Made by a program: the position numbers and the translations under genes | Shown here: positions 34,471 to 47,910 of the stretch, one piece after another | Position numbering within the stretch: the stretch's first letter is position 1 | Layout of the letters: every line of letters begins with the position of its first letter | The notes under the pieces: generated by a model | What the model saw: only the letters and a program-made list of their open reading frames with translations | Database searches by the model: none | Told to the model about the DNA's origin: nothing | Assembly: GCA_011316305.1 (NCBI GenBank) | Contig: SAUG01000183.1 | Location: forward strand, 1-60,760 | Reading direction: 5' to 3' | DNA: 60,760 nucleotides | Origin: Rusavskia elegans | Lineage: Eukaryota > Ascomycota > Lecanoromycetes > Teloschistales > Teloschistaceae

Positions 34471-35981
34471 CATCAAAAACAATAAAAATACGCGCCCTCC
34501 CGTATATCAGTGCAAGCGAGATCGAAACGAGTCACGGCAACTATATATTTTATACAACCAATTACGTACAATATCTCGAACGATATACAAGGCCGATTTA
34601 GATAAATGTTTCAACGAATAATTAATATTTTCCTATATATTAACGTTTTACAACAGAGTTTTTTTTAGTTTTTACGTATTTGGTATTTCGCAATCTCTAC
34701 TATATAATTATTACATTATTTCGTATTTAATATACGTTTCATTAAAATAATTTTAATATTATATATACTTTAAATAATATTTATTAAAATAGTTGACTGT
34801 AATATTAATAATTTTTCTAATCGGCTATATAACGTTCTATATACGTAACTATTTCTCTATATTACTTTTTCTTTTTCGAAACGTTTAAATCCTTCTAATA
34901 TTACTTGTATATATTTTTTAACTATTTTTTACCATTCTACCGGAATAGAACTTTCGTAATTTAATATTTTAAGTAATACTAGCAGGGTTTAAAATAGTTT
35001 AAATCGGCCGAATTATCGAGCTATAGAAGAATCGTTAATTTCTAAATATTTAAATACTTGTTCTACGGCTAGATATCATAAATGGGAACGCTATTTTATA
35101 ATAGATAATAATAGCCGTATATATAGATAATCAGTTTAGTAAATAGTATTAGATAAAGTTTAATGTTCTGCTTTTAGTAGCGATACTAATCGATATTTTC
35201 CCGAAAACGATCTTCCTTTTTATATTAAAGTTTATTCGGCTTTCGTATACGTTTTAACTATCGATTTAGTAGCCGCCGGCCATTTTTATTATCTAATTAG
35301 ATTTATATCTATAAAAGAACGTTCTAATAGAAATCGTTTCTAGTAGTTAAATCGGTAGTAGTAGAATCTTTTTTCTTCTAAATTTCTTTATTAAAAATTA
35401 TATAGAGTCTCTAGCGATATAAAGTATAATATCTTTAAAATATAAATTCCGTAAACGTATTAAAACGAGATTCGATATAATCCGGATAATAGGTTTTTTC
35501 TTTTATACGAGTAATTTATATTGTACTTCGGTATTTCCTAGCGCGAATTATTATCTTATTATAAAAGACTACCTAATTTTTTTTACTACGTAATTCGTCT
35601 ATCTACTCCGTTTAGAAGTCGAGGCGTTATTTCTTCGACTATAGATTTAATTAAAGTTTATAGTAAAATAGATATCTGCCGTAACCGGCTCGATAGAAGA
35701 CGGAGTTAATTACTAATAGAAAAGTATTAATTCCGATCTCGCGGGCGATAGGAAACTAATTCTTACGCTATTAGTATTAATTTTTTATTATCTAGCAAAT
35801 TAGATATCTAGAATTACAGGACAATATTAAAAAAGATTATTCGAACGTAGTTTAGCTATATAAACTTTAGAAATATAAAAGTTGATATTTCTTTTTCGGC
35901 TTTACGGGCGCGTTCGACTATATTTCGTATACTATCTTTACTATATTTATAACGTTTAACGATAAACCGATTAGATTTATT
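34471..35981. other. RIP-mutated sequence, origin unknown
   Basis: Mutation intensity rises rightward: CpA and TpG are present up to about 34.8 kb and rare beyond. No terminal repeats or recognisable coding domains were found, and no open frame of useful length exists. It is probably an old transposon remnant plus flanking sequence reached by RIP. Confidence 0.45.
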
Positions 35982-36929
35982 TGTTACGTCTATGACTATA
36001 TAAAAATACCAGCGCTAGATTAGCCAAACAAGGGACTAATTAGCGTAGGGCCGCGCTAGCTATAGTAGCCGTTTTTCTAAATCGATACTAAATATCTATA
36101 GTTACTTTCGGCTATAGCGGTTACTTTTATTTTTATATATTACTGTTTCTTTCTATTAAATAGCTTTTTTTATTAGTTATTAATATAATTACTAAATACT
36201 ATTCTATTTTCTTTTATAATTATTTATATAATAAAAACGCTTCGTAATAGTAAAATTTTACTTTAACGGCTATATAAGATTAGTTTCGATAATTTATACT
36301 AGAACAATTTTACTATTTAGTAGTTCGGACCAGGTTTACGGCTATAGCTAGATTTAAATATAACGTCTTTTATTATATAAAGATAGACCAGCTACTTCGG
36401 GTCGAATTCCCGTCGGTATTTCGGAAATCCGATCCGAGTTTTAGTAAATCGGTTTAATACGACCTATTAAATAGTATAGGTTAGTTTTTAAAGTTAGAAT
36501 CGAAAATTAAGTCGGGTTATAAAATAGGTACTAATAGAAATCCGACACGATTTACTAAATCTTTTATATATAGTAAAATACTATAATTAATATAATATAA
36601 TACTTTTATTTACTATTTAATTTATAATTAATTAACTAATTAATTTAATATATCTATAGGTAATGTATTTCCTGTAATTAGATTTATTTCTAATAGATAG
36701 ATATAATTTTTATATTAGAATTATATTTTTATACTAGGTTTTAACAGTTTTAGCGGGTTAAACCCGGGAATCCGGATTTAACTCGAAACCGAATTAATTC
36801 GGTATCTAGAAAAATCGAAACCGATTTAGTTCGGTATCTAGAAAAGTCGGAACCGATTCGGTTCGAATCCGAAATACGAACCCGGATTCGAAACCCGATC
36901 CGACGGCCAGTCTATATAAAGATATTATA
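35982..36929 (+). repeat. Solo-like LTR split by a hAT-like element
   Basis: It starts TGTTACGTCTATGAC (little altered) at 35982 and ends TATTATA at 36929, with the body of the chromovirus-type LTR family in plus orientation. A 541-bp hAT-like element interrupts it near its 3' end. Without the insert the LTR is about 400 bp. No internal retroelement sequence adjoins it, and the flanking 5-mers do not match. Confidence 0.75.
36374..36914. mobile_element. hAT-like non-autonomous element (541 bp)
   Basis: It starts TAGACCAGCTACTTCGG and ends ACGGCCAGTCTA. It is flanked by a perfect 8-bp duplication TATAAAGA at 36366-36373 and 36915-36922. Removing it restores the 3' end of the LTR. Its left terminus belongs to the ACTTCGG subfamily, like 18791 and 24263. 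Confidence 0.88.
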
Positions 36930-37319
36930 TTTTAACGATTCCGGAAAATAAATAAAAATCGGACTTTAATCTAACTAGAATTATTTAGATATTCTATCAA
37001 AATATTAATCGATTTAAAAACTATTAGAAATATTTTATTAAAAAAATATATAAAATAGTTTAACGTCTTTTTAATAAAAATAATAGAGTTATATATTATA
37101 GAATATATATATATTATAGACGCTACTTAAATTAAATAATAGATTATATTCTTTTAAATATAAAATAATAGATATTAAGAAAATATAATTTTCAATATTA
37201 TAAAAGTTTATAGAAATATATATTTCGAAATCCTTTAATTTATAAAATAGAATCTAAAAATTGAAAAAACGACGATATAGATAAAAATATAAAGTTATTT
37301 ATTTCGAAAATCTTAAAAA

Positions 37320-38006
37320 TAGATTGGCTATTTCGGTACGGATTTCTATCGATATTTAAAAACCGATCCGAATTTTTAGCGAGTCGGTTTAATCCGATCC
37401 GCTAAATGGTCGTAGACTGGCCGGTTCGGATCGAATTCCCGTCGAACTATCGAGTACCTGACTCGATTTTAGTAATCCGACCCGGACCCGACCCGAATTT
37501 TAATAGATCGAATCCGGGTCGGATTATTTAGTAATCTAACCCAGATCCGACCCCATTAAATAATATATTTATTATTTTATTATTTTATAGTAGTTAGAAT
37601 TCTGAACTATATAAACGATTTAAAGATTTATAGAATATATATTTAGATTATATAGTTATATACGAATTCTGATACTAACTAATCCGGTCGCTAATTATAA
37701 AAGCGGATATAAAAACGGGTGTAGATTTAGTATAGAGATATTTATATATATAAATACTTTACTTTTCTATAATTATAGTAAATTAGTTTAGAATTCTATA
37801 TTAGTAGTAATAATTTTTTAGACTATAAACGATCTAACTTTTACTTTATTATTAAAGTTTCTTTAAACCGGTTTTACCTACTTTTATAAATAAAATTTTC
37901 TAAACTCGAATATAAATTCCTAATTAAAATATTCTTTCTACTTTTAATTTAACGCTAGTATAGCGCGAACAATAGTATATAATAAAAATACGGCCTTATC
38001 TAAAAT
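37320..38006. mobile_element. Truncated hAT-like fragments
   Basis: A left terminus of the ACTTCGG type (TAGATTGGCTATTTCGG) lies at 37320 and a second left terminus (TAGACTGGCCGG) at 37413. I find no matching right ends before the complete element at 38007. The remaining sequence, 37560-38000, is RIP-mutated and unassigned. Confidence 0.5.
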
Positions 38007-38768
38007 TAGACTGGCCGGTTCGGGTCGGGTTCCCGTCGAACCGTCGGGTACCCGACCCGGTCTTAGTAACCCGACCTAGGTTCGACCTGCTAAGCGGTCG
38101 GGTCGGATTATAGATTCTAATCTAACTTTCAGGTCGGGTTATAGATTTTAACCCGAGAATCTAACCCGAAAACCCGATCCGACCCGATTTATAATCGTAT
38201 TCGATAGTTAAATACGAAAGTAATTATAGGTAATATAAAACAGTAATATATTCTATTTAATACTAGCTTATATAACGGTTACCTATAAATATTAGCTTAT
38301 ATACCGGTACTATATAAATAGTATTATCTTCCTCTAAATAATCCTATAGACGTATCGGTCTAGAGAATAAAAAGGCAAGGATTAATATTTATATTAGATA
38401 TTATATATTACGTTTCTATAATAGTAATATAGAAGGGTAATATAGATATATAGGTACTAAATAATAATATAAATAGTATTAACTATTTAATAGACGATAA
38501 TAAATAGTATATATTAATATTAGGAATACCTAAAGTCTTTAGTATAGTATTAGAAAAAAATAGAATTTATAGATAGTATAATATAGAAGAAAAATTATAT
38601 TATAATACTAGAATTATACTTTTATTCGCGATTTTAGCGTTTTAGCGGGTTAAATCCGGGTACCCGACCCCGACCCGACTCGGGTCGGGTTAGACTTAAC
38701 TATAACCCGATTTGGTTCGGGTCGGGTTAGCTAACCTAGGTTCGAAACCCGACCCGACGGCCAGTCTA
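38007..38768. mobile_element. hAT-like non-autonomous element (762 bp)
   Basis: It starts TAGACTGGCCGGTTCGGG and ends ACGGCCAGTCTA. It is flanked by a perfect 8-bp duplication TCTAAAAT at 37999-38006 and 38769-38776. Its termini are among the least mutated of the family and show GGGTCGGG and CCCGACCCG blocks at both ends, like the subterminal repeats typical of hAT elements. Confidence 0.9.
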
Positions 38769-41700
38769 TCTAAAATTTATATAATCTAGAAGTCCCGCTA
38801 TAAAATTCCTTTAAATAATTTATTTATAGCCTAATTCGCTTCCGTTTCTACTATAGAAAACGACTTTTTTAGAAAAAGTATTAGTTTCGGGAGTACTTTA
38901 GGTATTCCCGGAAATAACGATTTTTACGATAGTAATAATAAAAGTAGACCTAGTAGTAGATATAATCGACCCTTTAGTCGTCTTTATACGAACTATAGAA
39001 GCAGTTATACCGGTTCTAATTATTATTATTCCTATTATAGTAGCTCTAATCTAAAGCTGCTAGGACTTTTTAATAGAAAATCTAATCCGCTATTATATAG
39101 GTCTATTCTTTCTATTATCTCTAATATCTTTATAGTCTATATAATATAGGACGCCTATAATAAAAACCTTTCTAATTTTAAAGATTATAAATATAATTAT
39201 TATATTATCTATATCTAAATACGCCGCTATAATTATTACTATTTACTTTATAATATAACTATTACGAACTCCGTTTTCTATAGTAGTTAATATTTTATTA
39301 ATAATACTAAATTATAGTATATTAATTAGATTTCTAATCTAGATAAAAGTTTTTAGAAATATTTTAAAAAAGTTTTCCTAGAATAATAAAATAAACCGAA
39401 CTTTATAAAAAACGTTTTAGCTATTTAATATAAATTAGCCTAAAATAAAAAATTTAGCGATATTAAAAATTACTATTCTACCTTTATTAAATTATATATA
39501 AATATTAAAAATAAAATTAATAACTATACTACTTTAAAATATTCTATTAATTATCTAAAATCTAATATCTAGATAGCTACTGAAAGGTTTCTCGCTTTAT
39601 AGTAATAAAGTAGATAATTAGTAAAATTTATAAATAATATAAATACTATATTAATATTCGAAAAGGTTATTACTAAACACTATAGTAACCGGGGTATTAT
39701 AGTTTCTTTAACGGTCGAATAATCTAGTATCGCCGAGATTAATTTTATTGATACTAGTCGAGATAATCAAAGTAGCTATAGCCGAAGCTAAAATAATTAA
39801 AGAAAAAAAAAATAGATAAAAGAAATTAAATAGTATAAATAAATATTATAATTATAGAAAGCTTAACTATTATAAAAAAAATTACCGGAATATTTATATT
39901 CCGGGATATATTTCCATAGGATAGACTTTTTTTAAAAAGAAAAACCTATTAGCGATAGCTAATAATAGATTATCGGAAAATAAATAATATCGTACGTATC
40001 TAAATATATATATAATACCGATAAAAAGCTTTTAATAATAAAAGAATAGCTCGGTCTAGTTAAAATAAGAATCGAAAAATTAAAAATAATTTTTAAAAAG
40101 ACGCCGGAAAAGGCTTTAACTATTTTCTATAATATAATACTATCGATTAAAAATATTTAAATCAATAAATAACTTTTATATATAGGTCGAATACCGGGCC
40201 TTAATAGATAGATACGGTTTAATTTAGAAATTAGTAGAAATTACTTCGAAGTCTTCGCTAATTTAGGTACTACTAACTATTTTATTACGAAGCGTATTAT
40301 TAACCTCCTAGAATTAGAATTTTAATAGTTATCGGGTAGAATATAGTTCGAAGGCGGTAAACCTATAGATATTTTAGAAGTAATAGAATTTTTATAGTTT
40401 TATAGAACTTTTTTTACTACTATTATTTATATAATACTAGATATAAACTATTATCTAATTTTCGGAGAAGATTTCTAGAGATAGTAGAACTAAGTACCTA
40501 ACTATAATATTCTAGAAATATAAGTCTAGAGAAATAAAATTATATATCGGTTAGATAGCGTTTTAAATATATATTACTTATAATTTTTTAAAAATACTCC
40601 GACCGAATTTTCCGAAATTAGTTTTAAAAATTTAAATAATTTATTAGGAAATATATATAGGCCTGTCTATATATTATATTAAGCGAATCTAACCTTTTAA
40701 AATAATTTAACCCGGTTTAGAAAATAATAGACTATAAAAGACTAGATAGAATTTTCGGTTTAAAATTTCTAGATTATTTTTAAAATAATCTTCCGATAAA
40801 ACTTTTATCGGAAAAGCTATTTAATTATATAATTAAAACCGGTAATACTCGACCTGTTAGTCGAGTTTATAATAGCTTATTATTTTAAAAGAATAAGGAA
40901 TAGAAGCGTTAGATTAAATATTTTACCGAATAAAAATTGATTTAATTAAGTTAATTATTTTAAAGCACGCCTATTCTTTTTTATTAAAAAAAAGGATATT
41001 AGCTAGTATATATATATCGACTACCGGGGCTTTAATAATATAACTATAAAGAATAGATGTCTATTATCTAAAATTTAAAGTTATTTAGATATTATCGAGA
41101 TAGCGAAATATTTTTGTAAAATTAATTTAATAAACGGTTACTAGTAGATTAATATTATCGAAAAAGATTATATAAAGACGGTTTTTAATACTATAACTAG
41201 TAAATATAAATTTTTATTTATACTATTTTAATTAATAAATATACCTATAATATTTTAAACTATAATAAACGATATATTTAAACCGTTTCTCGATAATTTT
41301 ATAGTTATTTACCTCGTTAATATCTTAATCCACTTAAAAAATAAGGAGGAATATCTATAGTATATTAAAGCTATTATAGAAATACTCGAAAAAAAACTAA
41401 CTATTCGCGAAACCTTTAAAATATTTATTTTTCTATAAATAAATTAAATTCTACGGGTATATTATTGATAATAGAAAAGTCCGTATAGATATAACGAAGG
41501 TAAAAGCTATTAGAAACTGGCTACTACTATAAACAATATATAATATACGATCTTTTTTAGAATTATATATCTATTACCGGAAATTTATAGAAGATTTCGC
41601 TCTAATATATAGGCCCTTCTATAAATTAATCTAAAGCTCGGAAGATAGAAAATATAAATTAATTTAAATAAATTCTTTAACTCGAAATATATATATACTA

Positions 41701-41884
41701 ATTAAAAATATTATAATAAATAATAAAATATTTATTTAGCCCGATATAATTTAATCTTTTATTATTAAAACGGATATTTCCGATTTTAAATAGAATACTA
41801 TTTTCTATTAGATTAATACCGATAGTATTAAATAATTTATTATTTTCGAAGATAAAGTATTTATATCTATAGAACGTAACTACG

Positions 41885-44800
41885 TGTTACGTCCACGATT
41901 CCACAGAGATTCCTCGGAAGATTAGCTAGGCAAGCGAGCCTAATTATCTATAGCCGTCTATAGCCGCTATAGCCGCTACTTTTAGTAGGACTTTTAGTAT
42001 ACGGCTACTATCGGCCTTTATAGCTACTTTTAATATATATATCGCTTATTACTCCTATAGATAGCTTCTCTTATTAGTTATTAATATAATTATTAAATAC
42101 GTCTCTACTATTCTCTTTTTAATTACCTTATAATAAAGATACTTCGTAATATTATAACCGTACTTCTACGGCTATATAGGATTAGTTATAATATCCTATA
42201 CTAGGATTCCTTTACTATTTAGTAGCTCGGACTATATCTATAGCTATAGCTAGGCTTGAATATAACGCCTTTTAATATATAGGGATATTATACTTTAATA
42301 ACTTACTTTATTATATTAGTCTTATTATCCTGTCCTACGGACCGAAGCGATAGTATTAAAGTAGTAACTCTAAATATCTATAAAGAAGATAAAGGATTTT
42401 AAAAACTATAGATTATTTAGATAAATAATTACTTTATACTATATATAAGCTAGTTTCCTAACGAAGTAATTAAAATCTTATTTATAATATTATATCTAGG
42501 AGGAGCTATCTTTAATTAGATATAGCCCCGAATAGAAGACTACCTCGATAACCCGGAAGAATAAAAGGAAAATAAAATAATATAAATCTTCTATACCTTT
42601 ACTAACCTTATTACAGCTATAAAAAAAGCCTTTAAAAATAGTAATAAAGATAGGGTAACGGGTAGGAGACTTATAGTTCTAAAGTAATAGAAATTAGTAG
42701 TTACCTATACTATTTAGTTTAGAACGTTAGCTTATAAAATAGATTAGGAGGACTTAGTTCTAAAAGTTTACTTCTATAAAGGATTCTATATAAAAGTTAA
42801 GGAAGCTATAGTAGCGGTTAAAGAACTAGACTCGCTAGCGGATTTTATTAAACTAGCGATAAAAATCGATACTAGATAATACGAAATATATTTAGATAAA
42901 TAGGCACTTACTAAAATAGGACCCGTTAAGAAAAAGCCTAGAAGAGACCTAATAGAGTTTAATACTACCGAGAATAAAGAATCGCGAATTAAAACTTATT
43001 ACTTATATAGAAAGACAAAATACTTTAAAAGGAATTATCTAACTAAAGAGGTAATAGAAGTAACTAAAAATTAGTTCGAGGTAATAGAGGAATTATCTAG
43101 AAAAGTAACTAATAAATATATAGTAAAAAGTTAGTTAGCTTGCTATAATAATAATTACTATATTTATTTATCGGATAAGAAAAAATTAGGATAATATCCT
43201 AAAGAACCTAATAAAGTATAGGAACTAAAGAGATTAATAATCGGATTTAAGCTATATAAAACTAAGAAACCTCTTACTATAGCGCTTAAAATTAAAATCG
43301 GAAGTTAATAAATAATCGCTTTCGTAAATAGAGAGGAAGATAATAAAATTATAAAAGGATTTTATAAAAAAATTAAAAGTTATATCTATAGAAAAATAAT
43401 ATATTATAATAGAGTACTAGGTATTAAGGTTAAAATAAAATATAGATTAATTAGAATAACTAACTTTACTATAATCGAAAGCTAAAGGGACTATATAGTT
43501 CTAGAAAACGAATAAAAAGAATTAATTTTAGAAAAAACGACCGAAAAAAATATAGTTAGTAAGAAAATAAAACCGTAGATAATATATCTCCTAGTCTATA
43601 AAAACCTATTATATAAGGAATTAGATATTAAGTCGATAATATCCTATAAAGAAATTAAAGACTTAGATATAAAATTTAAAGATAGTAGAGAAATTTAGAA
43701 AATATAGATCTAGAAAGACTATTACTAACTATTTTAAGACTTTATAAAAAAATATAATAAAAGTAAAGAATTTATTTAATAGTTATAGATAGATTATATA
43801 AGGAAAGTATATACGAGCGTTATTAACGCTATAAATAAAATCGAGTACTATAAACTAAATTAGGTAAATTAGAATAAGAGAATTCTAGACCTAAAGCTTA
43901 GTATATAACCTAGAAATAAAGATTTCGACTAGTTACTATTACTATTATTATAGAACGAAATAGTAACTTAAAAATAAAAGTTAGTAAAACTTTTAGAAGA
44001 ACTAGAAGCGACTTATAATATAAATATTTAAATAGGAAAAGTAGTAAAGATATATAGAAAAAGAATCTTTTACTAGACTTTCTTTAGAACCCTATAGTCT
44101 CTATAGGCTAGGAGAAATTAAATTCTTTTAAGAACTAATCCAGATTATCCGAACTAAACCTAGATATTAACTTAACGGACGCCTCTTACGCGGCTAGTAT
44201 AAAATTACCGGAGGAGTAAAATATAATAAAATTATCGATTTTATTAAGATAAACTAAGACGCGTTACTCCTAAACGATAAGATTACTTTTACGCTTATCT
44301 AGAATACGATAATAAATAATAAAATACTCTTATTTACTAAAGAGTCGATAGAGGTCGGATTTCTAAATAAGATATTTATTATAAATTTCTTTTTTAGAAT
44401 TAAGGAAGGATTCGATACGGTAGTAAACCTCGGAATATTTATTAAAAACGCTCGCGATATTAGAACGTAGTTTATTTTTTTTATCTTTAAGACGCTTCCC
44501 TATATAAAAATTAGTAAAAAAAGGTAAATAACCGGTCGATATATAGGTAGTATTAGAAATTAAAAAGTTATAGGACTTCTAGGCCCGAGTATATTTACTG
44601 TAGGTATTACTACTAACCTCGACCTTATATTCTTTTAAAATATTACGAGTATATAAAAAATAAGAAAAAAGTATTTTAATCCCTCTTAATTAAATACGAA
44701 TAAAGGACTTTAAGCGGTTTTTTTATCGAAAACGTATAATAGAAATATTTACTAAATAAAAAAAAGAAGGAAAAGAAATCCTTTTTATACTCTATATATA

Positions 44801-45246
44801 ATAACTAAACTAGGTAAAAAGTAATATAGGGGGGGCTATATTATATCTATAATTCTATAGAAATTCTTCAGAAAATTAGCTAGATAAACGAGCCTAATTA
44901 TCTATAGTTATCTATAGCCGCTATAGCTACTACTTTTAGTAGGGCTCTTAGTATACGGCTACTATCGGCTCTTACGGCTACTTTTAATATATATATTACT
45001 TATTATTCCTATAAATAGCTTCTCTCGTTAGTCGTTAATATAATTATTAAATATATTTCTACTATTCTCTTCTTAATTACTTTATAATAAAGATATTTTA
45101 TAATATCGTAACCGTACCTCTACGGCTATATAGGATAAGTTATAATATTCTATACTAGAACTCTCTTACTATTTAGTAGCTCGGACTACGTCTACGGCTA
45201 TAGCTGGGCTCGAACGTAACGCCCTCTGATATATAGGGACGTTATA
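41885..45246 (+). mobile_element. Gag-only LTR retrotransposon, copy E (3,362 bp)
   Basis: LTRs lie at 41885-42292 and 44839-45246 (408 bp each). A perfect 5-bp target duplication CTACG flanks them (41880-41884, 45247-45251). The first 60 bases keep CpA sites, so the original LTR start TGTTACGTCCACGATTCC is visible. A G-run polypurine tract at 44829-44835 precedes the 3' LTR. The interior resembles Gag, with a zinc-knuckle-like stretch (YYLYRKTKYFKRNYL, Cys and His codons altered) near 42997-43045, and no polymerase. It is inserted in the RNase H coding of the surrounding Ty3/Gypsy element. Confidence 0.9.
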
Positions 45247-45378
45247 CTACGTTATCTATAAACGAGAACTTTTTACTATTAAAAAGTCTCATTAGTAATA
45301 GCGCTGCTATATTTAAAACGGAATAACTATAACTATTTTAATAGATTATATAGATTTATAATACTTTAAAACTACTAT

Positions 45379-46332
45379 ATATTTAGTTATTTATTTTGGT
45401 TTTAGTATCCGGTAAATCAGTGGTTCGATAAGTAAATCAAGCGTTAGTATACCAGTATTAAGTATACGATAGCAGAATTTATATTCTAGTTTAAATAACG
45501 TAAATAATAGTTCTATAAAATTTTAATTTAAATTTACTCAGTAATATAATATATCTTTCTATCGATAATTTAACTAATATAGAATTCTTTATAGATAAAT
45601 ATATTTTATAGTTATCGTTTTTTTTTTATATTAGTAATATAAGCCCTTTATAAATACTATAATTTACTAAAACCCTGTATATATATATATACTCTCGTAA
45701 TAGCTATACTATAGCTAAACCAGGCGGTAGTACTTTTATCTATAATAATTATATCTACCCGCGCGGTTATCGACTATTTTATTATAGCTAGAGTAATCTA
45801 TTCTGATTTCGATAAAAATCTTTTTTTTATCGCTTTTAAAATATACTATCCGACCTTCCTATCCCCTTTTAATCTAATCGACCGGATAAAGCTTCTAGCT
45901 ATAGTAGCTAGTATACCGATAGGTAACCCTATAGCTAGTAACCCTTTTAAAGCTATACTATCTAAAAATCATTTTAATAATTTAACGGAACGATTAGATA
46001 TAGGTTATATAATAAATATAGCCGAAGTAATAGATATAGATAATTACTTTATAATATAGTAAATAGATATAGCGGAAATATTAGAAGCTAATAATTATAT
46101 ATAATATCGAAGAAAGACTAGATAGTAGAGAATTTATAATCGAATAAAGAAAGAAATAGTTAAATAGAAGTAATTAACGCTATAAATCTTATCTAACGAA
46201 CTATATATTTTTAGCTATAAAAATCTCTTTATATATAAAATATAATAATTATTACCGTATATAACGTTAATAGAATATATATATATATATAAAAACTCAA
46301 TATAATCCCAGACAAAAGTCTTCTAGAAAGGA
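45379..46332 (+). mobile_element. Unclassified 0.9-kb mobile repeat, copy X3
   Basis: It is flanked by matching AAAACTACTAT sequences (45368-45378 and 46333-46343; 9-11 bp target duplication). Removing it restores the Ty3/Gypsy reading FKTT...KSSRKLV. Its termini match X2. The internal plus-strand frame matches that of X2 with stops only at positions expected from RIP of Gln codons. Confidence 0.75.
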
Positions 46333-46958
46333 AAAACTACTATTAAATCTTCTAGAAAACTCGTTTACTAGCTCGCAGAATTTAGAAAGTATAACTTTAA
46401 TATTAAATATAAACCGGGAAATAAAATAACGGTAGCGGATATTTTAAATTAAAAAGAAAACTTTTAGCTATTTATTAGTAAAATCGATAATTATATAGTT
46501 TTATTTAATAATATTATTTGAGTTTATATAGAGTCCGGAACCCTATCTAACGACCCGGAAGTAAAAGTTATTTTAAAAAAATATAAATACTATTTCCGAG
46601 TTAAAAATAATATAATATAGTATCGAAACTCGTTTTAAAATAGATAGATATTCTATATTCTAGTATAGGTTTATATAAATCTCCTAGACTTTATTTATAA
46701 ATAGTATAGTTACTATTTATATAAAATAATAATAGATATTATTTATATATTATAGTAGTAGCCTGAAATAAAAAAAGATATTAAATATTATATTAAATAC
46801 TATCCCGAATTTTACTTTACTATTTTTTTCCGCGATATTGAATAGAATATAATATATCCTTCTAGTATCTAGAAAAATAAATTAAATCTTTTTAAATATT
46901 AGAGACTCGATTTTATCGGTTCTTTACTAGAAATTAACTAGAGTAATAAATAAATTAT

Positions 46959-47910
46959 CTTTCCTGGAAGACTTTTGTCTAGAATTATTTTGAATTTTTA
47001 TATATATATATATATATTATTAACGTTATATACGGCAACGATGAATATATTTTACGTATAAAGAAATTTTTATAGCTAAAAATATATTTATTAGGTAAGA
47101 TTTATAGCGTAGTTAATTACTTCTATTTAACTATTTCCTTCTTTATTTATAATTACGGATCTTCTACTATCTAGTCTTTCCTTAATATTATATATAATTA
47201 TTAGTTTCTAATATTTCCGCTATATCTATCTACTATACTATAAAGTATCTATCTATAGTTTTCGTATCGACTATATTTATTATATAATCTATATTTAAAC
47301 GTTCCGTTAAACTTTTAAAGTACTCTTTAGCCCGCGTAGCTTTAAAAAGGTCGCTAGCTATAAAATAGTCGCTAGCTAGTACGCTAGCTACCACGGCTAG
47401 AAAATTTACCTAGTCGATTAGATTAAAGGAAAGTAAAAAGGTTAGATAGTATATTTTAAAAGCGGTAAGAGGGCTATTTATATCGAAGTTAAAATAGTTT
47501 ACTCTAGCTACTATAAAGTAGTCGACGTCCGTGCAGGTAGGTATAGTTATTACGGATAAAAATACTATCGTTTGGTTTAGTTTATAGCTATAGCTGTTAC
47601 GGGAATATATATATACGTAAGAGGTTTTAGATATTATAGAACTTATATTACTAGTAAAAAATAAAAAAGAAGCGATAACTACGAGGTATACTTATCTATA
47701 AAAATTCGATATTAAAGTATCGATAGAAGGATACGTTATATTACTAAATAAATTTAAATTAAAACTCTATAAAACTATTATTTACGTTAAAAGAACTAAG
47801 ATATAAATTCTACTACTATATATTCGATATTGGTATACTAACGTTTGATTTGTTTACCGAACCACTGGTTTACCGGGTACCAAAACCAAAACAAATTAAT
47901 TAAATAAATG
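46959..47910 (-). mobile_element. Unclassified 0.9-kb mobile repeat, copy X4
   Basis: It is inverted relative to X3 and 627 bp from it. AATAAATTAT occurs on both sides (46949-46958, 47911-47920), a target duplication of about 10 bp. The insertion splits the Ty3/Gypsy integrase. The conserved terminus (GATTTGTTTACCGAACCACTGG) lies near 47847-47868 and keeps its CpA/TpG sites. Confidence 0.75.
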
